From Xanthostigma xanthostigma (taxonomy: Eukaryota; Arthropoda; Insecta; Raphidioptera; Raphidiidae), in the NCBI GenBank assembly GCA_963575645.1, contig OY754465.1, positions 56,629,901-56,693,900 on the forward strand: a DNA stretch of 64,000 nucleotides, written 5' to 3'. Within the stretch, counting starts at the first letter, position 1. Every line of letters begins with the position of its first letter. A model generated the notes under the pieces. That model saw nothing but the letters and a program-made list of their open reading frames with translations, was not told where the DNA came from and ran no database searches. A program made the position numbers and the translations under genes. Shown here piece by piece: positions 1 to 10,787 of this stretch.

Positions 1-407
1 TTATTTTTTACTTATAAGATAAGATAAGATAAGATTTTATTGTCATATTATAAAAGTAAGTTACAATTTTACATATTTTTATATTCTGGTTCCTTATTAA
101 TTACCCAGTGGAATAAGCTTAATGCTAACATAAATGTTGTTTATTAGTAGTCTTATGTGTTACCATTTTTATTTTTTTTTTGTATATAGGGAAAAGTTAA
201 AAAAAACCCTACTTTACTTATTAGTGGCTTTTAAAATGCGTATGTTTGCACGTTAACAACCACCTTCTTCCTAAATATTTTAATACTAGTTTCTGAGAAC
301 TTTACCTTCTGAGCTTCACCTCTTTGTTTTAATAAATATTAAAAAAAATGCAAATTAAAAGAAAATATTCACTGCCCTCAATTTACAGCTTGTGTAGACG
401 AATCATC
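1..407. other. AT-rich stretch, no gene seen
   Basis: Strongly AT-rich sequence with a short AAGAT tandem run near positions 17-36. I see no open frame of note, RNA gene or element boundary here. Confidence 0.6.
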
Positions 408-685
408 CAGTGGCGTAACCTGAGGCCCGTGGTAAATTCCCTTAATATAAAAAAGCTTCACGTTATAAATCACGAAATAAAGTACATATTTGTAAAATTC
501 GTGTAGGTATATCTTTGAGTAAAACCTAGCTTAAATTGATTAAAGACAAAATTTATAATCTTTTACCAAATTTTGTCATAAATGTTAGGTTCTTCCTGTC
601 GTAACGGTCTCTCGGACCGGGGGCCCCCTCAGGCCAGGGGGCCGTGACATTTTGCCCGTTCTGTCACCCTATAGTTACGCCACTG
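408..685. mobile_element. hAT-like MITE candidate (CAGTGGCGTAAC ends)
   Basis: The left end reads CAGTGGCGTAACC and the right end GGTTACGCCACTG in mirrored form (ATAGTTACGCCACTG on the plus strand), giving imperfect terminal inverted repeats of about 12 bp. CAGTGGCGTA-type ends are common in hAT-family MITEs of insects. The interior contains a GC-rich patch (620-655) unlike the AT-rich arms. The flanking 8 bp (GAATCATC and CATCCATT) do not match, so an intact target duplication is not shown. It could instead be two unrelated ends. Confidence 0.4.
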
Positions 686-1573
686 CATCCATTCATAAAT
701 TCTAATTTTAAAAATAAAATACACAACTTTTGAATTTTTTTTTTTTATTTTAATTTTGATGTGGCTAATTTCGCATATAGGCGTAGAAGTCAAACAGCAA
801 TATATTAAAAAAAAAAAAAAAATTTCCCAATAGTTTCGTTTCAACTTCAAATTAATTTTGTTTTTCTTTTTTTTTTCAGAGCAGCGAAATGTAACCACAA
901 TTTTTAAACTGGTAAGTTTTTAAGTAGTATTTTTTTCCCGACATTTGTATTTTTTTTCTATTCATTTTCCTTATATTGGTAACGTCTACTGAGCACTATC
1001 CTGCCTGTAAATAACAATTTTGTATCTTTTCTCTATTTATGAAGGTATGTACTATTATTTTCACCGACTTGATTTTGTGATTTTTAACCTCTAAATACCT
1101 ACTTCTTCTACCCCATCTAGCTGTATCATTACATTCATTAACTGATTATGGTAGTTCAGAGAGGTGTTCGGAACGCTATGATTCGGATACATAAAATATA
1201 TAAGCAGGGGTTAACCTGAAGAAAAAATTTAACAATTTTTACTAGTGGAAACCAATTATGGCCAGGGCCCTTTTTGGAACATGCAAGGCCCTGAGCCGAA
1301 AACATATTGAAGGCCCCCTCAAGGAATTCGTAATGGATCAATAGAAGATCAATGTTTATGAATCTTGTAGGCGCTTTTTATTATACATTTTTATTTAATG
1401 TACCAAACATGTTTTTCTTCTTTACTATTACAATTATTTATTTCTCCATCCACTTTAACATATTTTGAGGGGGCCCCTTGTCCGGTCGGCCCAAATACTT
1501 AATACCTCTAATAATAATATATAAAACACCTGACGCTATTTATACGTATAGTACATGTAATGACTATTAAACC
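686..1573. other. No feature resolved
   Basis: AT-rich sequence with two GC-rich patches (GGCCCTGAGCC near 1288 and GGGGGCCCCTTGTCC near 1470) that look like pieces of degraded transposon ends. No open frame over 60 codons is recognisable as a protein. Confidence 0.5.
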
Positions 1574-1834
1574 AAGGGCGTAGATAGGGGGGGGGCTAAA
1601 GGGGGTAATTACCCCCCCTCTCCAGGATCATAATAATAAAAAATAAAACTGAAAATAACTCGAATGCCTGGCTAAAAATAAAATTTAGAAATACTTCTTG
1701 AAAAAATTTTTGTAAAATTGTTTTGGAAATTAATATTTTGCTTGACACCTTCCTTCGTGAGTATTCTTGCGTGATATTAATAAAACTATTAATTTTTTTT
1801 GCTTCCCCCTCAGAAAAAAAATATCTACGCTCTT
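1574..1834 (+). mobile_element. MITE, GGGCGTAGATA family, copy 1
   Basis: It begins AAGGGCGTAGATAGGG and ends AATATCTACGCTCTT, so the two ends are inverted repeats of about 13 bp. The interior (CCAGGATCATAATAATA, then TTGCTTGACACCTTCC, then GTGATATTAATAAAAC) is shared in order with copies at 2250-2466 (reverse) and 6311-6553. Three copies in 5 kb make it a genuine short non-autonomous family. No transposase is present. A hAT origin is possible, but I could not find a matching target duplication. Confidence 0.6.
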
Positions 1835-2249
1835 GCATTAAGGTATATAACAGAAAACAAATTGGTTGGTACTATTTAATTCCATCACCGAAAAACTATA
1901 AAGAATATGATTTATTTTTATACATTATATAGTAAGCAATGTTAATTTCATAAAATTGTTACTATTTCTCTTGTAAACGAAATTAACTAATTTGCTGTCA
2001 GCACAATTATTAAATGGTCATTTTATGATACAATTTAATGTAAATTAATTCCCTACTTATAATACATAGATAATTATATATAAAACTGTTTTAGCAAATG
2101 TCCTTTAAATACGCAGTTTATTGGATCGAACAAACGCATATATATATACGTTTATGGCTGATTCAAAAACCACGGGTTAACCTCGCAAAACAGATGTGTT
2201 AGCTCTGCTTCATTTCTAGTGACCCCGTTACTCTGCTGTCAAGTAATCA
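1835..2249. other. No feature resolved
   Basis: AT-rich sequence between two MITE copies, with a TATATATATA-like run near 2140. Nothing else is seen. Confidence 0.5.
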
Positions 2250-2466
2250 GTGTTTTTTAATATTTATTAATATCACACAAGAATACTCACCAAGGAAGGT
2301 GTCAAGCAAAATAATAATTCCCAAACTAATTGTACAAATTCCTTTTCAAAAAGCATTTTTTAATTTTATTTTTTAGTCAGGTATTCGTATTATTTTCAGT
2401 TTTATTTTTTTATTATTATGATCCTGGGGGGGTAATTACCCCCTTTACCCCCATATCTACGCCCAT
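2250..2466 (-). mobile_element. MITE, GGGCGTAGATA family, copy 2
   Basis: This is the reverse-strand relative of the 1574-1834 element. It carries GAAGGTGTCAAGCAAAATA, ATTATGATCCTGG and the terminal ATATCTACGCCCAT on the plus strand. The left end is less well defined than the right. Copies 1 and 2 together form a loose inverted pair about 400 bp apart. Confidence 0.55.
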
Positions 2467-3589
2467 GGGGGCAGGGCCGTAACAAGCTTTTTTGAAGCTA
2501 AAACATCTGCTTGACCTGTATCGTGTTCACAGACTAACAGGCGAATAGACTTTTTCCAAAAAATATGTTTTTTGATTCGGGGGATCTCAAAATAAAAAAA
2601 AATATTGAAAATTTTGAAAAGTAAATTAATACCTACCGTTTCTGACTTGTGAAGTTAGAATGGTAAAAAAATTAACCTAATTATGTATTTAGCTACATCA
2701 CGACTACTTCATCAAGGATTATGTTTCAATGAAATGTATTTTAATATATTGATTACATTTATTCGCTGTATAGGAACCCTCGGCGCGCGAGTTACACTTA
2801 CACTTGACCGTTTTTTAAAGGTAGTTCACTCGCGACAGTCGTAGAGAGAGAGAGAGATTGTGAATTATAGACGCTCAACAGCTGAGGTCATCAGCGTCTA
2901 TGACAGTTGTAGACAAAAGTATATAGCGTAATAGTAAACACCAACAGTTAGAGATTTCCATGAATTTTTGTGAGAGACTGTACCCAACACATCTAATCTT
3001 TAATATACAGATATAGGTACTCTTATACAAATACAATTGCAAGACATAGATACAATGAAAATAATTTTTGTTTTAAAAATCTATAAAAAATTGGCAAAAA
3101 AAACAGTTTTTTCCAAAAAAATTATAATTTTTGAATTTACAATGTATTCGTTTTTAACAAATATATTAAGAACCGTTTTCGAGTTATTCTGAAATGTATA
3201 CTCGTTTTCTTTATATGTGATATACCTCCAAAATGTTAATTATGGACATTTTGATTGTTAATATCTCGTTTTACAGTCGGAGAAAAAATTTCATTTTTTT
3301 AAAAGGCCATTTAGCTCCAGGTATAAAATAGGTTACCTACTGTAAATAACGAGGTTTAAAGAAACACTTTTTAATCGATGTTTAGATTTTGTTAAAAAGT
3401 TCAGTATTTTCCAGGAATTAGAATAGTTTTATTAAAATCTTTGATTTTAGGTATTCACAATTATTTCCATGACTAGATACTTAATAAAAAATTGTTTGTT
3501 ATTATTTTTTTAATATTTTGATAGTATAATTAATAATTTTGAAAGAATTTTATAAAAATCGAATTAGAAATTAAATATTAAATTATTAT
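2467..3589. other. Degraded repeat DNA
   Basis: Includes a GA-rich run at 2844-2860. AGGTAGTTCACTCGCGA (about 2819) has an inverted match at 3812-3829, so these may be the ends of one old element of about 1 kb that contains the hammerhead-like fragment at 3590. Otherwise it is AT-rich with no coding signal. Confidence 0.35.
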
Positions 3590-3716
3590 TTTTTATATTT
3601 TTTAGATCAGTTGTAAAGACGGTCCAAATCCGGATCGAAACGTTAATGTATTAATTATAATTTTTGTTAATATATTGTCTGAAAAATTGGTCGATAATTT
3701 TATTTATTGAAGAATA
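3590..3716 (+). repeat. Hammerhead-like repeat family A, fragment
   Basis: Matches one arm of the 62788-63236 inverted repeat in the same order: TATATTTTTTAGAT, a decayed core (TTGTAAAGAC), hairpin GGTCCAAATCCGGATC, then GAAACGTTAATG, TTAATATATTGTCTG, and the end TTTTATTTATTGAAGAATAG. The CTGAAGA part of the core is mutated here, so this copy is probably inactive if the family ever cleaved itself. Confidence 0.55.
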
Positions 3717-4432
3717 GTTTTATAATATTGTCTCTGTTGTCACCGAGGACTAAGCCACTTTTATTAACCTTATACTTCAATTTTGTTAAGCTCCTAAGAT
3801 GTGCCGTTTCACGAGTGAACTACCTGAAATCGGGCATCGGCTGTGCTTGTATATATACATAAAATGAAGTCATTGGTTCGGACAGATCATTATAATAAAG
3901 TGAGCGTGTAATTGAGACCAGATCTGAGGCCATTCCGTTACAAACTAGTTCTTCATTTGCCTACCTACACGCGGTGCTACGTTTATGATTTTATTCACGG
4001 CGAGACGTGCTGTTGTTGCCATACGTACATCAACTTAAACGCCCCATACACGAACAAACATTGGTTGTCGGGCGACGAGCGAGCTGAGCAGTGTCGCCAA
4101 ACCTTTCGACATTATCGCCGGTCAATCGACACTTCGAAAGTATGAAGGGTAGAGGTTAAGGAGAACCATCTCTGTGTACGAAAAAGTGTCCATCAAAGAG
4201 CGTTAAATTAGCGTACCGCCACTGTCGCAAAAGGGTAAATTTTAAAGCAAGCGTATGGAGGGAAAAAATTAGTTATTAGAGTAGGATAGAAAAGTAAACG
4301 AGGGAAGAAGAATTTCCGCTTTTCTATGGCGCACTTTTCGAGAATAAAACAAAAAAATAATTTTTTATTTAAATGTCATTTTTAAACGTGCTATTATTTA
4401 ACAAAAATATTAGGAGCACTGTGGTTTGAATC
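3717..4432. other. No gene resolved
   Basis: Contains a 77-codon plus-strand open frame (3912-4145) in slightly GC-richer DNA with no recognisable motif. The rest is AT-rich. Confidence 0.4.
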
Positions 4433-4733
4433 TAATAAAAAATAGAGAATAGTTACTTCTTACCACAACAAGTTTATTAGTGGATGTACATTTCGAGAGC
4501 TATGCTCTCATCTTCAGCAATACACTAAACTAAGTTCATAAACAAAAATCTTTACATTATATAGCAATTACAGGTATAAATTTATACCTGTAATTGCTAT
4601 ATTATAATGTAAAGATTTTTGTTTATGAACTTAGTTTAGTGTATTGCTGAAGACGAGAGCATAGCTCTCGAAATGTACATCCACTAATAAACTTGTTGTG
4701 GTAAGAAGTAACTATTCTCTATTTTTTATTGTG
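4433..4733. repeat. Near-perfect 300-bp foldback with hammerhead-like cores (family B)
   Basis: The two arms (about 4433-4582 and 4583-4733) are almost exact reverse complements that meet at ACAGGTATAAATTTATACCTG, so the transcript would fold into one long hairpin. Each arm carries CTGAAGA, a hairpin GAGAGCATAGCTCTC, then GAAATGTACATC. These sit at 4647-4673 on the plus strand and 4491-4517 on the minus strand. The arrangement resembles C3-A9, stem II and G12-A14 of a hammerhead ribozyme with one extra base. No target duplication was found. Confidence 0.65.
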
Positions 4734-4759
4734 CTATTATTTATTTAGTAGTAAATAAA

Positions 4760-5345
4760 CGATTATACTGATATGACTAAAAATATTGATTTTTAGACTA
4801 TGCGTCCATGAACACTGTTTCTTATGCCGGTTTTCCACTAAACGGACAAAACAAAACACGAACTCGTATCAAATAAAACAAAACTAACTTTTCGCAAACT
4901 TCTTGAAGACTGGCGTGTTTTGCGACAGTTGGAGTTTTGTTTTTGAGTCCCTCTCGGAAGCGGTAACATCAAAAGGTTTCGACGTGTTTTGAAACTCGAG
5001 TCTGTTTAGTCAGTTTAGTGGAAACGGTCCTGTTGTGTTTTCTATTTTCGCATTGCTAGTCTGAATACGAATTTTGTACCAGTGGAAAAGGACCGAAAAC
5101 AAAAACAAAACTCGAACAAAATGTAGCGCGCTTGATGGAAACAAGAGTTTTGAGTTTGTTTCAGTTATGTTTTTGTTTTTCAGGTTCTAGAAAATACCAA
5201 CACAACATAAACTCAACTGTCCGTTTAGTGGAAAACCGCCATTAATGACCTTTAAACTATAAAATAAAACCATTTTCGATCAATTTAACCGAGAACCAAA
5301 TCCGATAAGGTTTGTGCGGGATCCTTTACGTATCATACCTGTTTT
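4760..5345. repeat. Copy of the 29.5-kb palindrome family, split by a MITE
   Basis: The flanks of the 4825-5241 insertion rejoin into a sequence shared with 29501-30015, 31800-32225 and 34526-34750: TGCGTCCATG..ACTGTTTCTTA then ATGACCTTTAAACTATAAA, CCATTTTCGATCAATTTAAC and GAGAACCAAATCC..GGTTTGTGCGGG. It therefore served as the target of a later insertion. Confidence 0.6.
4825..5241. mobile_element. 417-bp TIR element with TTA target duplication (PIF/Harbinger-like)
   Basis: The left end is TGCCGGTTTTCCACTAAACG and the right end, in reverse, TGGCGGTTTTCCACTAAACG: at least 20 bp of inverted repeat with two mismatches. Both sides are flanked by TTA (4822-4824 and 5242-5244), the 3-bp TWA-type duplication typical of PIF/Harbinger elements. 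The interior is rich in AAAACAAAA runs and codes for nothing. It sits inside an older palindromic repeat, which confirms the boundaries. Confidence 0.7.
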
Positions 5346-5812
5346 GTAGTTCGAGAACTATTTTAAAGATAGTATAAAGTGAGCTTTATAATACCATTAG
5401 TTTTGTTGTGTGATCATAAATTAGTAAGTGTTAACAGTGGTCGTGTAAACTCATAGAGTACAATATCAAAGAATTAAAACTAGTTTTGAATTCTTAGAGT
5501 CGTTTATTGTTGCTTTTTTTATTAGATTATTTTATTATTATTTATAATCGATACTTTAATATGTATATATTTTTATTTTTACGACTTCTATTCATTTCAA
5601 AAGTGTTGCATAATACTTCGAATATTTTTTAACGTTTAGAATTTTTCATGGTTGAATCGATGTTGTTAAATTAGTCCAATCGTAATGTAGATTTTACTTA
5701 CAATTTTATATATAGCTTAGAAGCAAGAAACAAACTTGAAAGTACGTGCTTAAATTAAGTCAATTGTCGACGTTTCGATGCCAAATTGCATATTTTGTGA
5801 CCTATAAAATTT
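5346..5812. other. No feature resolved
   Basis: AT-rich spacer. A GTCGACGTTTCGATGCC patch near 5765 echoes the ACGTTTCG motif of the hammerhead-like repeats, but no CTGAAGA partner is present. Confidence 0.45.
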
Positions 5813-6060
5813 ATCTATCTAAGTATATAAAAAAAGGAAACCGTGACTGACCGACTGACTGACTGATCTATCAACGCACAGCTCAAACCACTAGACGGAT
5901 TGGGCTGAAATTTGGCACACAGATAGTTATTATGACGTAGGAATCCGCTAAGAACGGATTTTTGAAAATTATTATTACATTTGAAATTAATCCACCTAAC
6001 TTGACATAGCCAGCGCTAGGGTGGATTTTTAAATACTTATAATTATGTTTTCGTGGAGTA
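5813..6060 (+). mobile_element. Helitron-like 5' fragment
   Basis: Starts at a TCTATCTAAGTATAT-type end and continues through GACTGACCGACTGACTGACT, CAACGCACAGCTCAAACCA and GGGCTGAAATTTGGCAC. This arrangement is recurrent at the 5' end of short insect Helitrons. No CTRR 3' end with hairpin is found before the next repeat, so it is treated as truncated. Confidence 0.4.
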
Positions 6061-6072
6061 TATAATGCATTT

Positions 6073-6309
6073 ATGATTAAGATAGCTAGGTATAAAATAT
6101 TTTTAACAAAAAAATTGAACCGACTTCACACTAAAAAGTAAAAAATAATTGCGTATTGAAATGTTTTGGAGTCGGTGTCAGCCAAAATGAAATCTATTCC
6201 AAGAACTACACCGACTCCAAAACAGTTCAATACGCAATTATTTTTTACTTTTTAGTGTGAAGTCGGTTCAATTTTTTTGTTAAAAATATTTTATAGCTAT
6301 CTTAATCAT
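6073..6309. repeat. Foldback repeat, 237 bp
   Basis: The arms are ATGATTAAGATAGCTA... and ...TAGCTATCTTAATCAT. Both contain TTTTTTTGTTAAAAATATTT and a GAACCGACTTCACACTAAAA block in opposite orientation around a short loop (6180-6207). The right end touches the next MITE copy directly. Confidence 0.65.
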
Positions 6310-6310
6310 A

Positions 6311-6553
6311 ACCCCCCCCCCCCCCAGGATCATAATAATAAAAAAATAATATAATAAAATAATACGAATATCTGGCTAAAAAATAAAATTTAGAAGTATA
6401 CTTTTTGAAAAGGAATTTGTAAAATTTGTTTGCGAAAATTAAAACTTTGCTTGACACCTTCCTCCCTGAGTATTCTTGTGTGATATTAATAAAACTTAAA
6501 AAATATTGATTCTTTTACTTTACCCCCTCACAAAAAATTATATCTACACCCTT
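6311..6553 (+). mobile_element. MITE, GGGCGTAGATA family, copy 3
   Basis: Begins in a run of C followed by AGGATCATAATAATA and ends AATTATATCTACACCCTTG. The interior matches 1574-1834 including TTGCTTGACACCTTCC. The left terminus is lost or replaced by the C run. Confidence 0.55.
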
Positions 6554-7138
6554 GATTTAGGGAGATGTCCACGTCTTAATAGACCTGTCAGCAAGGAGAA
6601 CGAATTAATTTTATATTTATGTTGCATTCATAGCGTTCCAATTATTCGATAAGATAATTGGTTGAATTCAGTTGTAAGCGCTGCAGCAGTTATACAGCTT
6701 AATTCAATTTAACGTCTAACATTGTATTGTACCTATATCTTTTAGATATTATGTTACTTAACAAATCGCAAAATTATTTACACAAAACATTCGATTAAGA
6801 TAATTGGTTGTATTCTTCAGTTGTAAGCGCTGCAGCAGTTATAAAGCGGTTTGATTACTACGCGTTAATGATGTATGTGCATTTGGTTTGAAGGCACGGC
6901 AAGGTCTGCACGAGACACAAATTATTGTAATCAACAGGTATTTTTCAAATTTGAATCCCGCCAGGTGGTGGTGTGTTGGTATACATATATATATAGCCGA
7001 CACACACAACCATCGGGGTGTCCTTTTTACCTATAAGGTATAAGCGCTGAACGCGACATGCTTCAATCGTACTGAAAGTAACAAAAAATTCTGTCTTCAA
7101 AAGTTTGAAATCGTTCAGAATTAAGAAATCAAATTATA
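6554..7138. other. Spacer with a diverged local duplication
   Basis: AAGATAATTGGTTGAATTC plus GTTGTAAGCGCTGCAGCAG at about 6650-6695 recurs at 6796-6840. The later part has a TATATATATA run and otherwise no signal. Confidence 0.45.
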
Positions 7139-7205
7139 CAGGGTGACGATAATTGCTCGTATTCCTCTCGGGAGAAGAAAGTATGATTAGTTTGGAATGA
7201 GGTTA
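7139..7205 (+). mobile_element. Left end of a mariner-type MITE (CAGGGTGACGATAATTG)
   Basis: TA followed by CAGGGTGACGATAATTGC and CGTATTCCTCTCGGGAG matches the terminal repeat of the full element at 17560-17996. Only about 65 bp remain before unrelated sequence. Confidence 0.5.
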
Positions 7206-7245
7206 CCGTGGGGCCCCTTCAAATTGGCTCCCCTGATTTTTTTCA

Positions 7246-7845
7246 ATTCAATTCAAACTTTATTAGTCAAAAACACAATTAAAATTGTACAGACATTGTC
7301 AATAAAAAAGTAATACAGAAATAGAAAAGATACAGAATTACAGTAAATTTGGATATATTTTTTTAAAACTTTGTGTCATATTGCACATATAATATTCGTC
7401 AAAACTGTAAAATGGTTCTAAGATCAAAAATTGCTTTGTGAATTTTTTAAAATATTTAAAAGAAAGTCCTTTTATTTTCTCCGATAAAAGGGTAAAAAGT
7501 TTATGTCCCGTAAAGTCTGGGCTTTGCTGACAAATTTTTAAGCGGTGATACATAACAAGAACTTAATTTTTGCTTCTGGTATCATAGTTTTGATGATTGG
7601 CACCGGTTGGTAAATTATCAATATTTGCTTTAAAGTAACACAACACGTTGAAGATATAAAGTTAAAAACAGTCATAATACGTAATTCAGTAAACAGTGGT
7701 TTACAATGAGCATCATAAATAGCACCCGAAATACACCTTATGGCCTTTTTTTGTAGTAATAGAATTTTATCTACATCTGAGGCGCAGCCCCAAAGCAATA
7801 TTCCATAAGAGATGTTAGAATGGAAAAAAAGCAAAATAGACTAAC
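7246..7845 (-). pseudogene. Non-LTR retrotransposon 3' remnant (CR1/Jockey-type RT C-terminal region)
   Basis: Read on the minus strand, codons from 7834 to 7538 give a segment with ISYGILLWG, LLQKKAIRCISG and DAHCKPLFTELRI. These are the conserved blocks just after the reverse-transcriptase fingers/palm in CR1- and Jockey-group LINEs. A second segment in a different frame (7553-7338) has SPDFTGHKLF and PFYSFDEYY, the usual C-terminal end. The frame change, the missing RT catalytic part and the missing endonuclease make this a dead 5'-truncated copy. The minus-strand 3' end carries AATAAAG and a TTGAATTGAATTG tail at about 7246-7265, typical of target-primed insertion. The truncation point near 7850 abuts the next repeat block. 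Confidence 0.8.
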
Positions 7846-7849
7846 CTTA

Positions 7850-8410
7850 GTGTCCACCCCTTGGAAAAAAATTGTTGTGTTCAAAATTTTTTATAATTTT
7901 TTTTCCGAGGAGTGGAAATCAGAGGAGGAAATTTGAAGGGGTTGCCGAGAACAAAAATTGTGAGACCCTCACCGTCGTGTTCAGCGACTTCAAAAACGTG
8001 GGGAGGTGTCTCTGGATTGGAGTTCTAGCAAAAAAAGCACTGTTGACCTCGATTATTTCCCTAATAACAAAGTCCGTGCGTTTAGTGTCAGAGCGCCAAT
8101 CTAGACACCTCCCCCAGTCTCCGAAGTCGCTGAGCACGATGGTGAGGGTCCCACATTTTTTTTTCCTCGGCAACGCCTTCAAATTGGCCCCCCTGATTTC
8201 CACCCCTTGAAAAAAATTGTTGTGTTCAAATTTTTTAATTTTTTTTTTCAAGGGCTGGAAATCAGGGGGGGAATTTGAAGAGGTTGCCGAGGAAAAGGAA
8301 TTGTGGTACCCTCACCATCGTGTTCAGCGACCTCGAAAACGGGGGGAGGGGTCTTTAGATTGGCGCTCTATGGCAAAAAAAGCAAAAACCCCAAAAAATC
8401 TCGACTCCTG
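7850..8410. repeat. Inverted and direct repeat block
   Basis: CCACCCCTTG(G)AAAAAAATT and GTTGTGTTCAAA occur at about 7855 and 8201 in the same orientation. The segments TTTGAAGGGGTTGCCGAG (about 7931) and CTCGGCAACGCCTTCAAA (about 8164) are inverted to each other, and a third related unit lies at 8272-8340. The arms share a GTGTTCAGCGACTTC / GAAGTCGCTGAGCACG pair. Open frames on both strands here mirror each other and are not genes. Confidence 0.6.
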
Positions 8411-8885
8411 ATCTCCTAATAACAAAGCGCGTGCATTTAGTGCCTATCTGTGTAAATGCGGCGAGTATCGTACGGCGAATGTTTCCATGTTACAAGCATA
8501 TTACAACTATGTGTTAACACTTCCACAAAACAGTCGGTCGCTGTAAAGTTGTAAACCAAAGTCGCGTGTGGATATCGGAAAAGGAACGCTATATACGCGA
8601 TAGACAGAGAACGAGACAAACGTACACAATAACCCCCACGGTGTTGATTTAAAGTTCACACTGTGTTCAGCTCTACCCAGCTACCACCCTCTAAGAAACA
8701 GAATAATTATAATGTGTATTATTTATATAAAAATGTAACAAGCGAGATTTTGTTGTTGGCACTATCGTAATATGATTATAATATCGTTTTTATACTGACT
8801 GTTTTCGTGAATTCAAATTACAGAACTCCCTCTTCTCTCTAAAAACGGTCTATCAATTTTATTCTTATCCAAGTGTGTAGGCATC
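8411..8885. other. No feature resolved
   Basis: Mixed composition, no repeat match noticed within the window and no coding signal. Confidence 0.45.
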
Positions 8886-9555
8886 ATATATATAATGATT
8901 ACTATATGAAGCATTGTCTATTTATTCAATGTGCGGTGAGCGAAGGCAACAAAGCGTATCGAAAATATATCAGCGTCTCTTTTTTCGAAGTAATTCCTTG
9001 GCTATTCTGACAATATATTATAGTCAGAGTGCCCGTCGGCAAAAATTTTATTGATACATACTCTTCCCAAACTTTGTATATGGCTTCATTAAGCCAAGTC
9101 TGACACCTATTTCCTCTATGACGTTTTCCCTCCAAATTTTCCGAAAGATGCCGTTTTGACGACATGTAAAAATTTATAGATACTGTTTGTTTTTTTAATT
9201 GGACGCTAAAATACTGTTCTCTGACAAATAACATGAACCATTTAAAATGTCTGACACCTCGAATATGCTCGACAGGAAATAGGTGTCAGACTAGGCCTAA
9301 TGAAGCCGTATACAAAGTTTGGGGAGAGTATGTATCAATAAAATTTTTGCCGACGGGCACTCTGACTATTAGCATTGAGTAATGAGTATATATCTCTTTA
9401 TCAAAAGTCTTATGTCTTTTTCTGTGGCGCTACCCAATCAGAACCAACGAGCTCTTATACGACTTAAAAAAAGACAGAAGTATACGTTTGCACCCTAATG
9501 GTTCAATTGCGATTTTATTCCTATGCTCGGTATAAAATAAAAGTACATGGTAGAC
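8886..9555 (+). repeat. Dispersed repeat R, copy 1 (interrupted)
   Basis: Shares TCAATGTGCGGTGAG, AAGGCAACAAAGCGTATCG, TAATGGTTCAATTGCGATTT and TTATTCCTATGCTCGGTAT with 40500-40905 in the same order. Its middle is occupied by the 348-bp foldback at 9021-9368. The nature of the repeat is unknown; it has no protein signature. Confidence 0.6.
9021..9368. mobile_element. Palindromic TIR element with TTA duplication (PIF/Harbinger-like)
   Basis: The ends are TAGTCAGAGTGCCCGTCGG and CCGACGGGCACTCTGACTA, and inverted similarity continues well inward (ATACTCTTCCCAAACTTTG against CAAAGTTTGGGGAGAGTAT). It is flanked by TTA at 9018-9020 and 9369-9371. The centre contains a pair of GTCTGACACCT/AGGTGTCAGAC blocks. 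Non-coding. Confidence 0.7.
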
Positions 9556-9585
9556 ATTCACGTTTCACGATCGGAGTTGTTCTAA

Positions 9586-9772
9586 ATCTTCTTGGTATCC
9601 GAGCTTGTAGGCCGTGGTCCATTGGTATTTCTATACCTGACGTTTCGTCTACAACTGCGGTATAGACATTATCAAAGGCGATGTGGCAGCGAACAAAAAG
9701 TAGACAAAAAGTCAGATAGAAATACCAATAGACCACAGCCTACAGGCCCGGAAACTAAGATTTGGAATGTTA
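9586..9772. repeat. Foldback family E with decayed hammerhead-like motif
   Basis: The arms are CTTGGTATCCGAGCTTGTAG and CTACAGGCCCGGAAACTAAG in inverted orientation, with TGGTATTTCTAT / ATAGAAATACCA inside. On the minus strand between the arms lies TTGATAATGTC, a loop, GACGAAACGTCAGG: a possible relic of CTGATGA-stem-GAAA, with two changes from the core. A shorter relative without the motif is the insert at 22010-22141. Confidence 0.45.
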
Positions 9773-10065
9773 TTCTTACTACACTCTCAAAACTTTATAT
9801 CGCTTGTTTTTGTCGCATTCACGAACTTCAAGTTTACATTGGAAATGTTTTTGTTAGAAAATCACTCATTTTTGTTTAAATATAAGTGAAACTTCTTTTG
9901 GATGCGGTAGGACAAATTGGCCTTGCTTAGACGAAAAGTAGAACGCTTCCCCTTCTCCGACTTTAACCGCGGCAGTTGAAAGGAAAGAGTGATAGAATCT
10001 TTTCTACTCTCTCTGTCAGTGTCATGCGCTTACAATAAGAATTTATTGTATTGTTAAAGACCGCG

Positions 10066-10429
10066 CACACTTCTCAATCACAACCTGCACGACCAGCACT
10101 GCACGGAGCACAAAAGCCTGTTCGTGAAGATGTTACTTAACGGAGTATAGCGCACATTATACCAGCAGCCTGCAACGACCTTCAGTCGGTCGCCTGCAAT
10201 TTTTGCCTGCCCGTGCTGGTCCGATCTAGTGTAGTAGCAATATGTAATTTTCATTAATTAATTTGCATTGATGAAGCTACTTGAAAACTTCAAAATGTCT
10301 ACCGAACGTTACGAAACCTGCACTAAAAGCTGGGCTGTGAAGGTCTGTGCTGGTTTCTGCTGTTCTAGCGCGCAGGTTTGTGCGGTGCATGTCGTGCAGG
10401 TTTATGCTTGACGAATGTGCGCGGTCTTT
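10066..10429. mobile_element. TIR element, AAAGACCGCGCACA family
   Basis: The left end AAAGACCGCGCACACTTCTC and right end GAATGTGCGCGGTCTTT form inverted repeats that extend to CCTGCACGACC / GTCGTGCAGG. The terminal AGACCGCGCACAC resembles AGGCCGCTGCACAC of the 43-kb MITE family, so the two may share a superfamily. A right-end fragment lies at 23120-23232. The target duplication is unclear. Confidence 0.55.
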
Positions 10430-10787
10430 TATTGCGAATCTGACGAAATCACTCGATTTTTGTTTAATTATATAAATGAAGTGATTCTAAAAATAAAAAC
10501 ATTTAAACGTGAATCGATCTAAATTTTAAATAAATTGTTTTAAAACCAGGAACGCTCTATTGGACAAAAGCATTTAGCATAAATAAACATTTCTAAAAAT
10601 AGTTTTGTACGGTAGTTGATTACATTGCATTACAATGTTCGTTTTTTGTTGACGTTGTTAAAATACATTCTTCTAAAAACATGTTCTTGTGGTTTTGTAG
10701 ATGACTTAATTATTTTCTTATTTAACTCGTACTTAAGTAGTACCGGCGACCAATGTATTCAAAATTCAAATTATAAAAATTAATACT
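10430..10787. other. No feature resolved
   Basis: AT-rich spacer without repeat or coding signal. Confidence 0.5.

Noticed and set aside
408..685. Treating the CAGTGGCGTAAC element as a proven hAT insertion
   Set aside because: The adjacent 8 bp do not match on the two sides, so only a low-confidence call is given.
7872..8251. Overlapping 112- and 110-codon frames on opposite strands
   Set aside because: They read the two arms of an inverted repeat, so each mirrors the other.
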